DNA of 32,866 nt from Arthrobacter sp. ISL-85 (GCF_018613675.1 NZ_JAGGPQ010000032.1:1-32866), one strand, 5' to 3'; positions 1-8,698 are shown, numbered from the stretch's first letter. Notes: a model not told the origin generated them from the letters alone. Numbers and translations: made by a program.

Positions 1-6
1 CTCCTT
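1..6 (-). promoter_or_regulatory. Possible ribosome-binding site of a gene beyond the left edge
   Basis: Read on the minus strand, the bases after the kinase stop end in GAAGGAG, a good Shine-Dalgarno sequence. An ATG on the minus strand at 13-11 is an alternative start. Either way a minus-strand gene probably begins at the window edge. In DevS-type systems the partner NarL/FixJ-family response regulator DevR/DosR is usually adjacent, so this is where I would expect it. The regulator itself is not in the window. Confidence 0.35.
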
Positions 7-18
7 CACCCATATCGT

Positions 19-1719
19 CTAGGCCAGCGGAACCGACCATTTCACACAGGTACCGCCGCCGGGGACGCTGTCAATGACGCAACTGCCCTTCAGCTGTGCG
101 GCGCGCTGGCGCATGTTCGCCAGGCCGCTTACGGGGACAGGTTCGGTGAAGCCCTGGCCGTTGTCGCTGATGAGAAGCTGCACCTGGTTGCTGCCCACAC
201 CGACGCCCCGGCCCACGGCGACCGTGACCTGGATTTCGTCTCCACCCGAATGCCGCAAAGCGTTGCTGAGCCCCTCCGACACAACGGACAAGAGATGGAC
301 AGCCACGTCTTCCCCGATCGTATCCACCGGCCCATCAAGGGACACCTTGGGGGTCACGGCGTAGCTGCGGGAGCTTTCCCGGACCACGCGCAGGATGCGG
401 CCCGTCAGCGGCTCGCGTTCCTCGTCCGCGGTCCTGAGCGAATAGATGGTGTCCCGCAGCTTGCGGATAGTGTCGTCGAGTTCCGTGGTCACCGCCGCGA
501 TCCGCTCGTGAGCCACCGGATCCAGGGTATAGCGGCGCAGGCTCTGGATGCTTAGGCCAGAAGCAAACAATCGTTGAATGACCTGGTCATGGAGGTCCCG
601 GGCGATCCGTTCCCGGTCCGTGAAAAGGAGGTTCTGTTCGCGCACGGCGTTCACCCGCGCCAGGTCCAGCGCCAGCCCGATCCGGCTCCCAAAGATGGCA
701 CTGGACTCGGCCTCCGCCTGGGTGAATATGGGGGCTCCGTGTGCGCGGGCAAGCAGGAGGACTCCGTTGTCCCCGGAACTGTGCCCCAGCGAGAATACAA
801 GCACCGAGCCGAGCTTCGCTGCCACCCCGGCTTCAAAAACCTGCCGCGGGTCCCTCGCCACGAAAGAGCCGCCGTTCTCCATGACGCCTGACACCGCACT
901 GGAGGCCATTAATTCCTGGCCTGCCTGCAGACCCTGCACGCCAAGGCACGACCGGCACCGCAGCGCTCCGTCGCCCGCCCGCACGGCAATGACTGCAAGC
1001 GCCGATCCGGACACCTTCAAGGCGCTGTCGGCAACAACGTCCAGGTTGTCCTCATTCCCCGGGTAGGACGTCATGATCAAACGGCTGCTCAGCTCCATGC
1101 CCGCCTCCAGCCATTTTTGCCGGCGGTTGCTGTCTTCAAAGAGGCGGGCGTTCTGGATTGCCACTCCGGCCGCAGCCGCCAGGGCAACGGCAAGGTCTTC
1201 ATCCTCCGCGGTGAAGTCCTCCCCGCCCTGCTTCTCAGTCAAGTAAAGGTTCCCAAACACTTCGTCCCGAACGCGGACGGGGACACCCAGGAACGTCCTC
1301 ATGGGCGGGTGGTTCGGAGGAAAACCGGAGGTGATGGGGTGCTGGCCAAGGTCATGGAGACGCAACGGCTTCGGTTCACGGATGAGCAGGCCCAGGACTC
1401 CGTGGCCGGTGGGCAGGTCGCCAATGGAACGGATGCCCTGTTCATCAATTCCCACGGTGATGAAGTGGCTCAGGCGCCGATCCTCGCCGATGACGCCTAA
1501 AGCACCGTACCTCGCGCCCACCAGGGCACAGGTGGACCGTACAAGACGGTCCAGGACCGCTTCGAGGCTCAAGTCCTCGGCGAGGGCCACCACTGCGGCC
1601 AACAAGCCGTTGATCCGTTCCTGGCTATCCAGCAGTTCGTCTCCCCGGACGGTGAATTCCTTCAACAGGTCCTCCGCCCTGCCCCTCACCGGAGAGCGCC
1701 AAGGCCGCTCAGTGCTCAC
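19..1719 (-). CDS. DevS/DosS-like GAF sensor histidine kinase
   Basis: Cytoplasmic two-component kinase of 566 aa. It has two GAF domains (about 46-195 and 225-358), a HisKA_3 dimerisation/phosphoacceptor helix with H377 in the RDLHD motif, and an HATPase_c domain with N486 and the DNGQGF box at 519-524. The first GAF closely matches mycobacterial DevS/DosT. H137 in NHPPMRTFLGVPV lies 22 residues before Y159 in FGNLYLTEK, the spacing of the DevS haem ligand H149 and distal Y171. It is therefore likely a haem sensor of O2, NO, CO or redox state. The ATG follows AGGAGG. It is divergent from the flavoprotein operon. No response regulator is visible; the partner probably lies off the left edge. 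The family call is firm; haem binding is inferred from the conserved residues. Confidence 0.93.
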   Translation of the reverse strand: MSTERPWRSPVRGRAEDLLKEFTVRGDELLDSQERINGLLAAVVALAEDLSLEAVLDRLVRSTCALVGARYGALGVIGEDRRLSHFITVGIDEQGIRSIGDLPTGHGVLGLLIREPKPLRLHDLGQHPITSGFPPNHPPMRTFLGVPVRVRDEVFGNLYLTEKQGGEDFTAEDEDLAVALAAAAGVAIQNARLFEDSNRRQKWLEAGMELSSRLIMTSYPGNEDNLDVVADSALKVSGSALAVIAVRAGDGALRCRSCLGVQGLQAGQELMASSAVSGVMENGGSFVARDPRQVFEAGVAAKLGSVLVFSLGHSSGDNGVLLLARAHGAPIFTQAEAESSAIFGSRIGLALDLARVNAVREQNLLFTDRERIARDLHDQVIQRLFASGLSIQSLRRYTLDPVAHERIAAVTTELDDTIRKLRDTIYSLRTADEEREPLTGRILRVVRESSRSYAVTPKVSLDGPVDTIGEDVAVHLLSVVSEGLSNALRHSGGDEIQVTVAVGRGVGVGSNQVQLLISDNGQGFTEPVPVSGLANMRQRAAQLKGSCVIDSVPGGGTCVKWSVPLA

Positions 1720-1912
1720 GTCCCACCTCCTGCGGCAAAAACCTGCGGCGCTGCGGGTCCCTGGCGCGGTTTAAGTGTCCGAAACGGAAGTGCCGGCCTC
1801 CGCCCCCCAATTCCGCCTTCACCTGAGCATGAAGACGCTTCACCGCCAATTCTAGGAGAGCATGGCGAAAAATACCCTCAGTAACCTTGGTATTGGACCG
1901 GCTCCTCGGCGC

Positions 1913-1926
1913 GGGACCTTCTTCCC
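1913..1926 (+). promoter_or_regulatory. DosR/DevR-like box of the 1962 operon
   Basis: GGGACCTTCTTCCC matches 11 of 14 positions of the core of the published mycobacterial DosR motif (GGGACTWWAGTCCC). Its centre (1919.5) lies 30.5 bp before a TAGGCT -10 hexamer and 42.5 bp before the start codon at 1962, where a DevR activator would overlap the -35 region. Confidence 0.7.
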
Positions 1927-1949
1927 TATCCGCCGCGGGTTGCCGGCCC

Positions 1950-1962
1950 TAGGCTACGGCCA
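1950..1962 (+). promoter_or_regulatory. -10 element and leaderless start of the 1962 gene
   Basis: TAGGCT (1950-1955) is followed by 6 nt and then ATG at 1962. No Shine-Dalgarno precedes that ATG. This is the standard layout of an actinobacterial leaderless transcript. Confidence 0.65.
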
Positions 1963-2420
1963 TGAACAGCGCAGCGGCAGAACCGGAAATCAAGGAACTC
2001 GGCGCCCACGATTGCTGGCGATACCTCCATTCAACCTCCCTTTGCCGCATTGCCTTCACAGACGGCGGCACCGTGGAAAACTATCCGGTGAATTTTGTCC
2101 CCACTAACGGAACCTTGCTTATCCGTACCGGCGAAGAAACGAAGCTTGCCTCCCTCACGGACCGGAAAGTGGTGGCCGTCGAAGCGGACGGAATGAACCC
2201 GTACGGCACCATCGCGTGGAGTGTCATCCTGAAAGGCCATGCAATGGTGGTGTCCGATGAGGAGGAAGTCAGGGACGCCATGGAGGCGGGTTTGTCACCC
2301 TGGCAGCCGGGACAAAAGAACGTCCTGATCCGGATCACGCCGCAGGACATCAGTGGCCGGCGGTTCGTCATCGCCGCTCCGACCCATTGGTGGCCACCCC
2401 GGGAGCCCGACGCGGATTAA
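1962..2420 (+). CDS. Pyridoxamine 5'-phosphate oxidase-like (PPOX) flavin-binding protein
   Basis: A 152-aa soluble protein with the split-barrel flavin-reductase/PPOX fold of the Pyridox_ox_2 type. The strand pattern CRIAFTDGG...YPVNFVPTNGTLLIRT...ASLTDRKVVAVEAD is typical. Such proteins bind FMN or F420 and act as oxidoreductases or redox buffers; the substrate cannot be read from sequence. It is first gene of a probable operon with a USP (49-nt gap), a P-type ATPase and Hsp20. The start is set by the leaderless promoter at 1950. Related PPOX proteins occur in mycobacterial and Streptomyces DevR regulons, which fits the upstream box. Confidence 0.85.
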   Translation: MNSAAAEPEIKELGAHDCWRYLHSTSLCRIAFTDGGTVENYPVNFVPTNGTLLIRTGEETKLASLTDRKVVAVEADGMNPYGTIAWSVILKGHAMVVSDEEEVRDAMEAGLSPWQPGQKNVLIRITPQDISGRRFVIAAPTHWWPPREPDAD

Positions 2421-2469
2421 TCCACCCCACCCGACGCCCTTCACGAGAACCCCCAAAGGATGGTCCCCC

Positions 2470-3078
2470 ATGGCACCTGCCAAGCCAATCGCCGTCGGCA
2501 TCTCTGACACCGCAGCGTCCATGCTGGTCCTGGGGACCAGCGGTCAAAACCGCGGTGCCGTGACGGACCGGGCTCTCCAGGCAGCTGCCACGGCGGAGTG
2601 CCCCGTGGCTGTCATCGGCGACGGCCAGGCGGACGGCCGTGGCATCCTGGTGGGCGTGGACGGGTCACGCGAATCAACCCAGGCGGTGGCTTTCGCGGCC
2701 GCCGAAGCGGACGCGCTCGGCGAGGAACTGACGGTCCTCTACGCTTTCACCGGCCCCAACCGGTGGATCGCCGCCGGGCTCCCGCAGAGCAGCTTCGCCA
2801 CCCACGTGGTCGAGGAGGAGCAGATCGTGCTGGCCGAAACCGAGGCCGGCCTCCGGCAGGACTACCCGGACCTTGTAGTGCACACTGTGATGGAAACCGT
2901 GTTGGAGCCGGCGGACGCGCTGCTCCGCGCTGCCGCCGGTGCCCGGCTGCTGGTCCTGGGCAGCCGTGGAAAGGGCGGCCTCGAGAGGCTCTTCCTGGGA
3001 TCTACGGCGCATGCGGTGCTGAGCCAGCCGCCGTGCCCAACCGTGATCACCCGCATGCACAAGCAGCACAACGACTGA
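2470..3078 (+). CDS. Universal stress protein with a truncated first Usp domain
   Basis: Protein of 202 aa. Residues 58-197 form a complete Usp domain, with the first strand GILVGVDGS and the ATP-binding loop GSRGKGG-x6-GST at 164-179. Residues 1-52 look like a collapsed Usp domain: the first strand (KPIAVGIS) runs straight into the usual end of the fold (ASMLVLGTSGQNRG...AECPVAVIGDG), so about 90 central residues are absent. The open frame extends upstream to 2353, but that stretch overlaps the preceding gene. The ATG at 2470 has AAAGGA upstream. It probably binds ATP through domain 2 and works in dormancy or hypoxia adaptation with its operon neighbours. Confidence 0.85.
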   Translation: MAPAKPIAVGISDTAASMLVLGTSGQNRGAVTDRALQAAATAECPVAVIGDGQADGRGILVGVDGSRESTQAVAFAAAEADALGEELTVLYAFTGPNRWIAAGLPQSSFATHVVEEEQIVLAETEAGLRQDYPDLVVHTVMETVLEPADALLRAAAGARLLVLGSRGKGGLERLFLGSTAHAVLSQPPCPTVITRMHKQHND

Positions 3079-3102
3079 CCGGGCCTACTGCCTGGCCGCA
3101 CC

Positions 3103-5622
3103 ATGTCAACAGCTGGGGAAAACGGGACACCGGTCCCCGACGTGGGCCTGCGCCATGCCGTGGGCGGACTCTCCAGCGCTGAAGTCGGAGAGCGGACCGC
3201 TGCCGGCCGCATTAACAGCGTGCCGACGGCAACCAGCAGGAGCATCGGTCAGATCGTGCAGGCGAACGTATTCACCCTCTTCAACGCAGTGGTGGGAGGG
3301 TGCTTCATCCTGCTCCTGGTCCTCGGCCAGTGGCGTGATGCGCTCTTCGGCCTGTCCGCCATCAGCAACTCGCTGATCGGCATCATCCAGGAGTACCGGG
3401 CCAAGCGGTCCCTCGATGAATTGGCCATTTTGCAGGCCGCCAGGAACACGGTGGTCAGGAACGGTGCCAGGGAAACCATTTCCTCTGAAGGACTGGTGCC
3501 GGACGACCTCGTTGTCCTCACCGCCGGAGACCAGGTCACGGCGGACCTGTTGCTGCTGGGCGAAAGCCCGCTTGAGGTGGACGAGTCCCTGTTGACCGGC
3601 GAATCCGAGCCGGTCCCCAAAACGGGCGGCGCGGAGCTGCTGTCGGGTTCACTGATTTTGGCAGGCAGCGGCCGGGCCACGGTTCTCCGGGTGGGTCCCG
3701 ATACCTTTGCTTACCGGCTTGCGGCCGAAGCACGGCGGTTCTCCCTGGTGACTTCTGAGATCCGCAGGGGCTTGGAAAAAGTCTTCGCTGTCATCACCTG
3801 GCTGCTTCTCCCCACCGCCCTGCTGCTGACGAATGCGCAGATGCAGGACCAGGGCGGGTGGGCTGGAGCCATGGGATCGGGGCGCTGGATACCGGCCGCC
3901 GTGGGGGCGATAGCCGGCATCATGGCCATGATTCCCCTGGGGCTGCTCCTGATGACCAGCGTGGCGTTTGCCGTGGGCGGGCTTCGGCTTGCCCGCCAAA
4001 AGGTCCTGATCCAGGAACTTGCCGCCGTGGAGGTCCTGGCCAGGGTGGACGTCCTCTGCCTCGACAAGACCGGGACGTTGTCCTCCGGCTCCATCATGTT
4101 CGACGCCCTCCACGATGCCGGGACGGCTCGGGCGGCAGGCTGGCGGGCGGCGCTGGAATGGTTCGGCGCCCACGCGGACGCCAGCAGCACCGCCGCTGCC
4201 ATCGGTGCCGCCTTTCCCGTGCAGCGTCTGCAACAGGCACAGGATTCCGTTCCGTTTTCTTCGGCCCGGAAATGGAGTTCGGTAACCTTCGCGCCGGAGT
4301 CAGCCGCTTCCGGCACGTGGATCCTGGGGGCGCCCGATGCCGTGCTGGGCTCTGCTGGCAGCACCGGGGTGCACGGCAAGGCGGCTGCCCTTGCCTCCAC
4401 CGGCCTCCGGACTTTGGCCCTGGCGCACCTCCCGGCCCCCCTGCCGCCCGGCGCGCCGGAGGGAGGCCTGCCGCTGGAGCTGGTGCCGGTCCTGCTGCTG
4501 ACTTTCCGCGAGAGCATCCGCCCGGATGCGGCCGCGACGCTCGACTACTTCCGGCGCCAAAAGGTGTCCGTCAAGATCATTTCCGGTGATGATCCCCGGA
4601 CAGTGGCAGCGCTGGCTCGCACTGTGGGCTTTGGAGCCGGGGTTGCCTATGACGCGCGCCAATTGCCCGACGACCCGCTTCAACTGGAGGAGGCCGTGGA
4701 GGCCTGGGACCTCTTCGGAAGTGTGACGCCGTCCCAGAAGCGTGATCTGATCCTGGCCCTGAAACGGCGGGGGCATACGGTGGCAATGACCGGGGACGGG
4801 GTCAATGATGTGCTGGCCCTCAAGGAGGCGGATCTGGGCATCGCCATGGACTCTGCCTCGCCGGCTACCAAGGCCGTGGCCCGGCTTGTACTCCTGGACG
4901 GGCGGTTCGAGAGGCTGCCGGCGGTGGTGGACGAGGGGCGCCGGGCCGTCAGCAATATTGAGCGGGTCTCCCTGGTCTTCCTCAGTAAGACTGTTTACGC
5001 CACGGTCATCTCGGTGGTCACCGGCATCCTGTTGCTGGCCTTTCCGTTCCTGCCCCGGCAACTGTCCGCGCTGGACGGTCTGACCATTGGGCTGCCGGCG
5101 TTTTTCCTTGCCCTGCAGCCCGGCGGCCAGCGCTATGCACCGGGATTCCTCCGGCGTTCGCTTGCCTTTGCCGTCCCGGCAGGTATCTGTGCGGCCCTGT
5201 GTGTCCTGGCGGTCAGCGGCTATGCCCAGATGTGGACCGGCCACAGCCTGGAATCCGCGCAGTCGGCGGCGACCGTGACCCTGGGTCTCGTGGCGGCGTG
5301 GATCCTGGTGATGGCATCCCGACCCCTCAACTGGACCAAGGTTCTGATCCTTGCTGGAATGTACGCCGGCCTGGTCCTGCTGTTCATTGTGCCGTTGACG
5401 CAGGACTTCTTTCGCGTGGACTGGCCGCCCTCCAGCCTGCTGGTGCCCGCGGTTGCAGTGGCCGCGGCAGGATGCCTGGCCATTGAATTCATTGGCCGCC
5501 TGACCCGTCGTCCGCGCGCGGCTGCTGACCAGCCGGGGCTGGGACCTTTGACTCTGGAACCGGCGTCACGGGAAGGGGATGGCGGAAATGCCGGGCGCAG
5601 CGATGGTCCGGCATCCACATGA
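3103..5622 (+). CDS. P-type cation ATPase, CtpE-like
   Basis: Integral membrane ATPase of 839 aa. It has the TGES actuator motif at 165-168, the phosphorylation motif DKTGTL with D321, and the hinge TGDGVND at 563-569, with about ten helices. The layout (short N-terminus, LIQELAAVEVLARVD before DKTG) resembles mycobacterial CtpE, a calcium-type P-ATPase. The helix-4 ion-site motif usually reads PEGL; here it is PLGL at 278-281, so the acidic ligand is missing and the ion specificity is uncertain. Other catalytic motifs are intact, so this is not simple decay. It starts 24 nt after the USP and ends 13 nt before hsp20, within one operon. Confidence 0.88.
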   Translation: MSTAGENGTPVPDVGLRHAVGGLSSAEVGERTAAGRINSVPTATSRSIGQIVQANVFTLFNAVVGGCFILLLVLGQWRDALFGLSAISNSLIGIIQEYRAKRSLDELAILQAARNTVVRNGARETISSEGLVPDDLVVLTAGDQVTADLLLLGESPLEVDESLLTGESEPVPKTGGAELLSGSLILAGSGRATVLRVGPDTFAYRLAAEARRFSLVTSEIRRGLEKVFAVITWLLLPTALLLTNAQMQDQGGWAGAMGSGRWIPAAVGAIAGIMAMIPLGLLLMTSVAFAVGGLRLARQKVLIQELAAVEVLARVDVLCLDKTGTLSSGSIMFDALHDAGTARAAGWRAALEWFGAHADASSTAAAIGAAFPVQRLQQAQDSVPFSSARKWSSVTFAPESAASGTWILGAPDAVLGSAGSTGVHGKAAALASTGLRTLALAHLPAPLPPGAPEGGLPLELVPVLLLTFRESIRPDAAATLDYFRRQKVSVKIISGDDPRTVAALARTVGFGAGVAYDARQLPDDPLQLEEAVEAWDLFGSVTPSQKRDLILALKRRGHTVAMTGDGVNDVLALKEADLGIAMDSASPATKAVARLVLLDGRFERLPAVVDEGRRAVSNIERVSLVFLSKTVYATVISVVTGILLLAFPFLPRQLSALDGLTIGLPAFFLALQPGGQRYAPGFLRRSLAFAVPAGICAALCVLAVSGYAQMWTGHSLESAQSAATVTLGLVAAWILVMASRPLNWTKVLILAGMYAGLVLLFIVPLTQDFFRVDWPPSSLLVPAVAVAAAGCLAIEFIGRLTRRPRAAADQPGLGPLTLEPASREGDGGNAGRSDGPAST
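5541..5554 (+). promoter_or_regulatory. Weak DosR-like box before hsp20
   Basis: GGGACCTTTGACTC matches 10 of 14 core positions and lies inside the 3' end of the ATPase gene. At the expected 30.5 bp the hexamer is GATGGC, which lacks the final T. It may be an internal promoter for hsp20, but the evidence is weak. Confidence 0.25.
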
Positions 5623-5635
5623 GCAGGAGGCAAGA

Positions 5636-6058
5636 ATGACTGACCTGATGAAATGGTTCGATAACCGCCGCTCCCCCATGGATGTCATCGAAAGGCTTTT
5701 CGAAGGTGACGTGGGTGCCTCGGCCATTCGGGTTGAAGAGCTGGTGGACGGCAACACGCTGGTGGTACGGGCCGAGCTGCCCGGCATCGATCCGGAGAAG
5801 GACGTGGACGTGACGGTTTCCGACGGCGTGCTGTCCATCAAGGCAGAGCGGCAGGAGAAGAAGGAGCACAAGGACAAGGACGGCTACCGGTCCGAGTTCC
5901 GGTACGGGTCCTTTGTCAGGCGCATTCCCCTCCCCAGCGGCGTCCAGCAGGGCGATGTCACCGCCTCCTACAAGGACGGCCTCCTTGAAGTCCGGGCACC
6001 CATGCCTGACCAGGAACAGGGAACCGCAGCGTCCAGGATCCCCATCAGCAGGGGTTGA
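5636..6058 (+). CDS. Hsp20/alpha-crystallin family small heat shock protein
   Basis: A 140-aa ATP-independent chaperone that holds unfolding proteins. An alpha-crystallin domain runs from about 28 to 125 (LVVRAELPGIDPEKDVDVTV, then GVLSIKAER, RYGSFVRRIPLP and YKDGLLEVRAP), with short flanks ending in the I-P-I tail that small Hsps use for oligomer contacts. The ATG at 5636 follows AGGAGG; a longer frame from 5579 has no such signal and overlaps the ATPase gene. It is the last gene of the operon starting at 1962. Mycobacterial HspX/Acr in the DosR regulon is the obvious functional parallel. Confidence 0.92.
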   Translation: MTDLMKWFDNRRSPMDVIERLFEGDVGASAIRVEELVDGNTLVVRAELPGIDPEKDVDVTVSDGVLSIKAERQEKKEHKDKDGYRSEFRYGSFVRRIPLPSGVQQGDVTASYKDGLLEVRAPMPDQEQGTAASRIPISRG

Positions 6059-6079
6059 GCACGGACGGGTACGACGCCG

Positions 6080-6123
6080 GTGCCTGGCTCCCTGGGGGAC
6101 GGACCCCTTGAGGTGCCAGGCAC
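6080..6123. terminator. Bidirectional hairpin between convergent hsp20 and ppsA
   Basis: Arms GTGCCTGGC (6080-6088) and GCCAGGCAC (6115-6123) are perfectly complementary and enclose an inner GGGG/CCCC pairing. A short T-rich stretch follows. The hairpin sits between two convergent genes. Confidence 0.6.
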
Positions 6124-6171
6124 TTTCAGGTGGGCGGACACTTCCAGCGTCAGGGACTCAGGTGACAGCGT

Positions 6172-8610
6172 TCAGGTGACGGCGCGGTCAGTCGCATGGA
6201 GCGTGGCAGCCGCGGCCTCCGCCGCGGCAATGACGGGCAGGGTCTTGACGTAGGTATCCGGGTTCAGGGATACCGAATCGATCCCCTGCCTGACCAGGAA
6301 TTCCGCCAGGTCCGGATGGTTGCTGGGTCCCTGCCCGCAGATCCCGATTTTGATGCCGGCGGCGTGGGCCTTGCTGATGGCCTGGGCAATCATGGACATG
6401 ACAGCCGGGTCCCGCTCGTCGAACAACCCCGCAAGCTCCTCGGAGTCGCGGTCCACGCCCAGCACCAGCTGGGTGAGGTCGTTGGACCCGATGGAGAAGC
6501 CGTCAAAGCGCGTGGCGAATTCCTCCGCCAGGACCACATTGGAAGGAATCTCGCACATCATGTAGAGCTGGAGCCCGTCCGCGCCGCGCACCAGCCCGTG
6601 TTCTTCCATTGCCTCAATGACCTGGTCCGCTTCCCGCACGGTGCGGCAGAAGGGAACCATGACAATGACGTTGCCGAAGCCCGCCTGTTCCCGTACCCGC
6701 TTGAGGGCCTTGCACTCCAGGGCGAACCCCTCCCGGTAGTGGCTGCTGTAGTAGCGGGAAGCCCCGCGGAACCCCAGCATCGGGTTTTCCTCCGGACGCT
6801 CAAAGGCGCTGCCGCCGATCAAGTGGCTGTACTCGTTGCTCTTGAAGTCGCTGAGCCGCACGATCACCGGCTTGGGATGGAACGGAGCGGCGATCTTGGC
6901 GATCCCCGTGGCCAGGACGTCAATAAAGTACTCCTGCGGGTCCTCGTAGCCGCTGGTGAGCTGCCGGATCAGCGCCGCCTCCTCCGGATCAGCCACCTTC
7001 TCCGGGTGGACCAGGGCCATGGGGTGGATGCGGATCAGGTTGTTGATGATGAACTCCATCCGCGCCAGGCCCACGCCGGCAGCCGGCAGCCGCCACCACT
7101 TGAAGGCAGCAGCCGGGCTGGCAATGTTGACCATCACCTCCGTGCGGGTGGCCGGAAGGCTCTCCATGTCCACCTCTTCCACGGAAAACTCCAGCATCCC
7201 CTCGTAGACGCGGCCCTCCTCGCCTTCCGCGCAGGACAGGGTGACCTCGCCGCCGTCGGAAAGTGCTTCCGTGGCGTTGTGCGTTCCCACCACGGCGGGC
7301 ACGCCCAGTTCGCGGCTGACGATGGCCGCGTGGCTTGTAGGGCCGCCGTGGTCCGTGATGATGCCCGCCGCCCGTTTCATGATGGGCACCCAGTCCGGGT
7401 CAGTCATCCGGGTGACCAGCACGGAGCCGTCAACGAAGGATTCGATGTCCTTGGCATCCCTCACCACGCAGGCGTGGCCGCGGGCGATGGCGTCGCCGAT
7501 CGCGGCGCCGGTAAGGAGGACCTTGCCGGGCTGTGCCAGATGGTAGGTCCGGAACGTGGAGGTGCTCCTGCGGGCCTGCACCGTTTCCGGCCGCGCCTGC
7601 ACCATGAAGAGTTCTCCGGTGATCCCGTCCCTGGCCCACTCCATGTCCATCGGCCGCCCGTAGTGCTGCTCGACCGCAGCCGCCCAGCGGGCCAGGTGGA
7701 CAACTTCCCGGTCATCCAGCACCAGCGAACGCTGCTCCCGCCCGGTGGTCTCGACCATCCTGGTCCGCGCATCCCCGCCCTGGCTGTACACCATTTTGCG
7801 TTCCTTGGCGCCCACTTCCCGCTCGATGACCGGCCTGAAGCGCGGATCTTTCAGGAGCGGCTTGAACACCTGGTACTTGTCCGGGTTGATGGTTCCCTGG
7901 ACCACCGTCTCCCCCAGCCCCCAGGCTGCGCTGATGACCACCACCCCGGGAAATCCTGATTCGGTGTCGATCGAGAACATCACTCCGGACGCGCCGAGGT
8001 CCGACCGGACCATGCGCTGCACCCCCACCGACAATGCAACGTCCAGGTGGTCGTAACCTTTTATTTCGCGGTAGCTGATGGCCCGGTCAGTGAACAGCGA
8101 GGCGTAGCAGCGCCGGCATGCCTCGAGGACGCCGCGCTCCCCTGCAACGTTCAGGAAGGTTTCCTGCTGGCCGGCAAAGCTGGCGTCCGGAAGATCCTCG
8201 GCCGTCGCGCTGCTGCGGACCGCAACGGCGGCCTGGGCCTGCGCGGCCCGTTGGGACAGGGTCCGGTAATGTTCCTGGATGCCGGCGGCGATGTCCTCCG
8301 GGAAGGTGGCCTGAAGGAACAGTTCGCGGATCGCGGCTCCGGCCTGGCGGAGTGTTGACCTCCCGCTGCGCTGGTCCTCGATGTGCTTCCGGATCCCGGT
8401 TTCCAGGTTGTTGGCGGCGAGGAAAGCGCGGTAGGCGGAGGCCGTGGTGGCGAACCCTTCAGGAACCCTGACCCCAGCGGATTTCAGTGCCCGGCTCAGC
8501 TCCCCAAGGGAAGCGTTCTTTCCTCCCACCGACGGGATGTCCGCGATCCCGGTGTCTTCAATCCACATCACGTAGGGGTCAGGAAGGGCAGATTCTGCGG
8601 CGGCACTCAT
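6172..8610 (-). CDS. ppsA: Phosphoenolpyruvate synthase
   Basis: An 812-aa soluble enzyme converting pyruvate, ATP and water to PEP, AMP and phosphate. The N-terminal ATP-grasp domain starts at VGGKNASLGEL, the phosphohistidine swivel domain carries H427 in GGPTSHAAI, and the C-terminal TIM barrel ends with GICGQGPSNHPD (C758) and SVSLNPDT, as in PpsA. Serine replaces the usual PpsA cysteine before the histidine (TSH rather than TCH), as in pyruvate phosphate dikinase. The frame is open to 8991, but that part overlaps the next gene. The ATG at 8610 is supported by a leaderless -10 (CAGAAT, 6 nt) and a DosR-like box. Streptomyces DevR-type regulons also include such an enzyme. Confidence 0.92.
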   Translation of the reverse strand: MSAAAESALPDPYVMWIEDTGIADIPSVGGKNASLGELSRALKSAGVRVPEGFATTASAYRAFLAANNLETGIRKHIEDQRSGRSTLRQAGAAIRELFLQATFPEDIAAGIQEHYRTLSQRAAQAQAAVAVRSSATAEDLPDASFAGQQETFLNVAGERGVLEACRRCYASLFTDRAISYREIKGYDHLDVALSVGVQRMVRSDLGASGVMFSIDTESGFPGVVVISAAWGLGETVVQGTINPDKYQVFKPLLKDPRFRPVIEREVGAKERKMVYSQGGDARTRMVETTGREQRSLVLDDREVVHLARWAAAVEQHYGRPMDMEWARDGITGELFMVQARPETVQARRSTSTFRTYHLAQPGKVLLTGAAIGDAIARGHACVVRDAKDIESFVDGSVLVTRMTDPDWVPIMKRAAGIITDHGGPTSHAAIVSRELGVPAVVGTHNATEALSDGGEVTLSCAEGEEGRVYEGMLEFSVEEVDMESLPATRTEVMVNIASPAAAFKWWRLPAAGVGLARMEFIINNLIRIHPMALVHPEKVADPEEAALIRQLTSGYEDPQEYFIDVLATGIAKIAAPFHPKPVIVRLSDFKSNEYSHLIGGSAFERPEENPMLGFRGASRYYSSHYREGFALECKALKRVREQAGFGNVIVMVPFCRTVREADQVIEAMEEHGLVRGADGLQLYMMCEIPSNVVLAEEFATRFDGFSIGSNDLTQLVLGVDRDSEELAGLFDERDPAVMSMIAQAISKAHAAGIKIGICGQGPSNHPDLAEFLVRQGIDSVSLNPDTYVKTLPVIAAAEAAAATLHATDRAVT

Positions 8611-8616
8611 GGCTCG

Positions 8617-8622
8617 ATTCTG
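8617..8622 (-). promoter_or_regulatory. -10 element of ppsA
   Basis: CAGAAT on the minus strand is followed by 6 nt and then the ATG at 8610. It begins 30.5 bp from the centre of the box at 8646-8659, as in the other boxed promoters of the window. Confidence 0.55.
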
Positions 8623-8645
8623 GCCTCCGCCGGGGCGGGCATGCA

Positions 8646-8659
8646 GGGTCTTTGGTCCC
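8646..8659 (-). promoter_or_regulatory. DosR/DevR-like box of ppsA
   Basis: The plus strand reads GGGTCTTTGGTCCC, or GGGACCAAAGACCC in gene orientation, 12 of 14 core matches. Its centre is 42.5 bp upstream of the ppsA start codon, the same distance as at 1913. Confidence 0.75.
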
Positions 8660-8698
8660 TGGGGCCTCCTGCAGGGGCACGGCGGCTGCCAGGCGCGC

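Noticed and set aside
1862..2107. 81-aa frame with a good AGGAGAG ribosome site before its ATG
   Set aside because: It runs across the box and promoter of the 1962 gene and overlaps the PPOX gene in another frame. The protein is Arg/Pro-rich without a domain, as shadow frames are here.
6196..7959. 587-aa open frame antisense to ppsA
   Set aside because: PEP synthase on the other strand is certain from its motifs. Long antisense frames are common in high-GC genes, and this one is His/Gly/Arg-rich with no domain.
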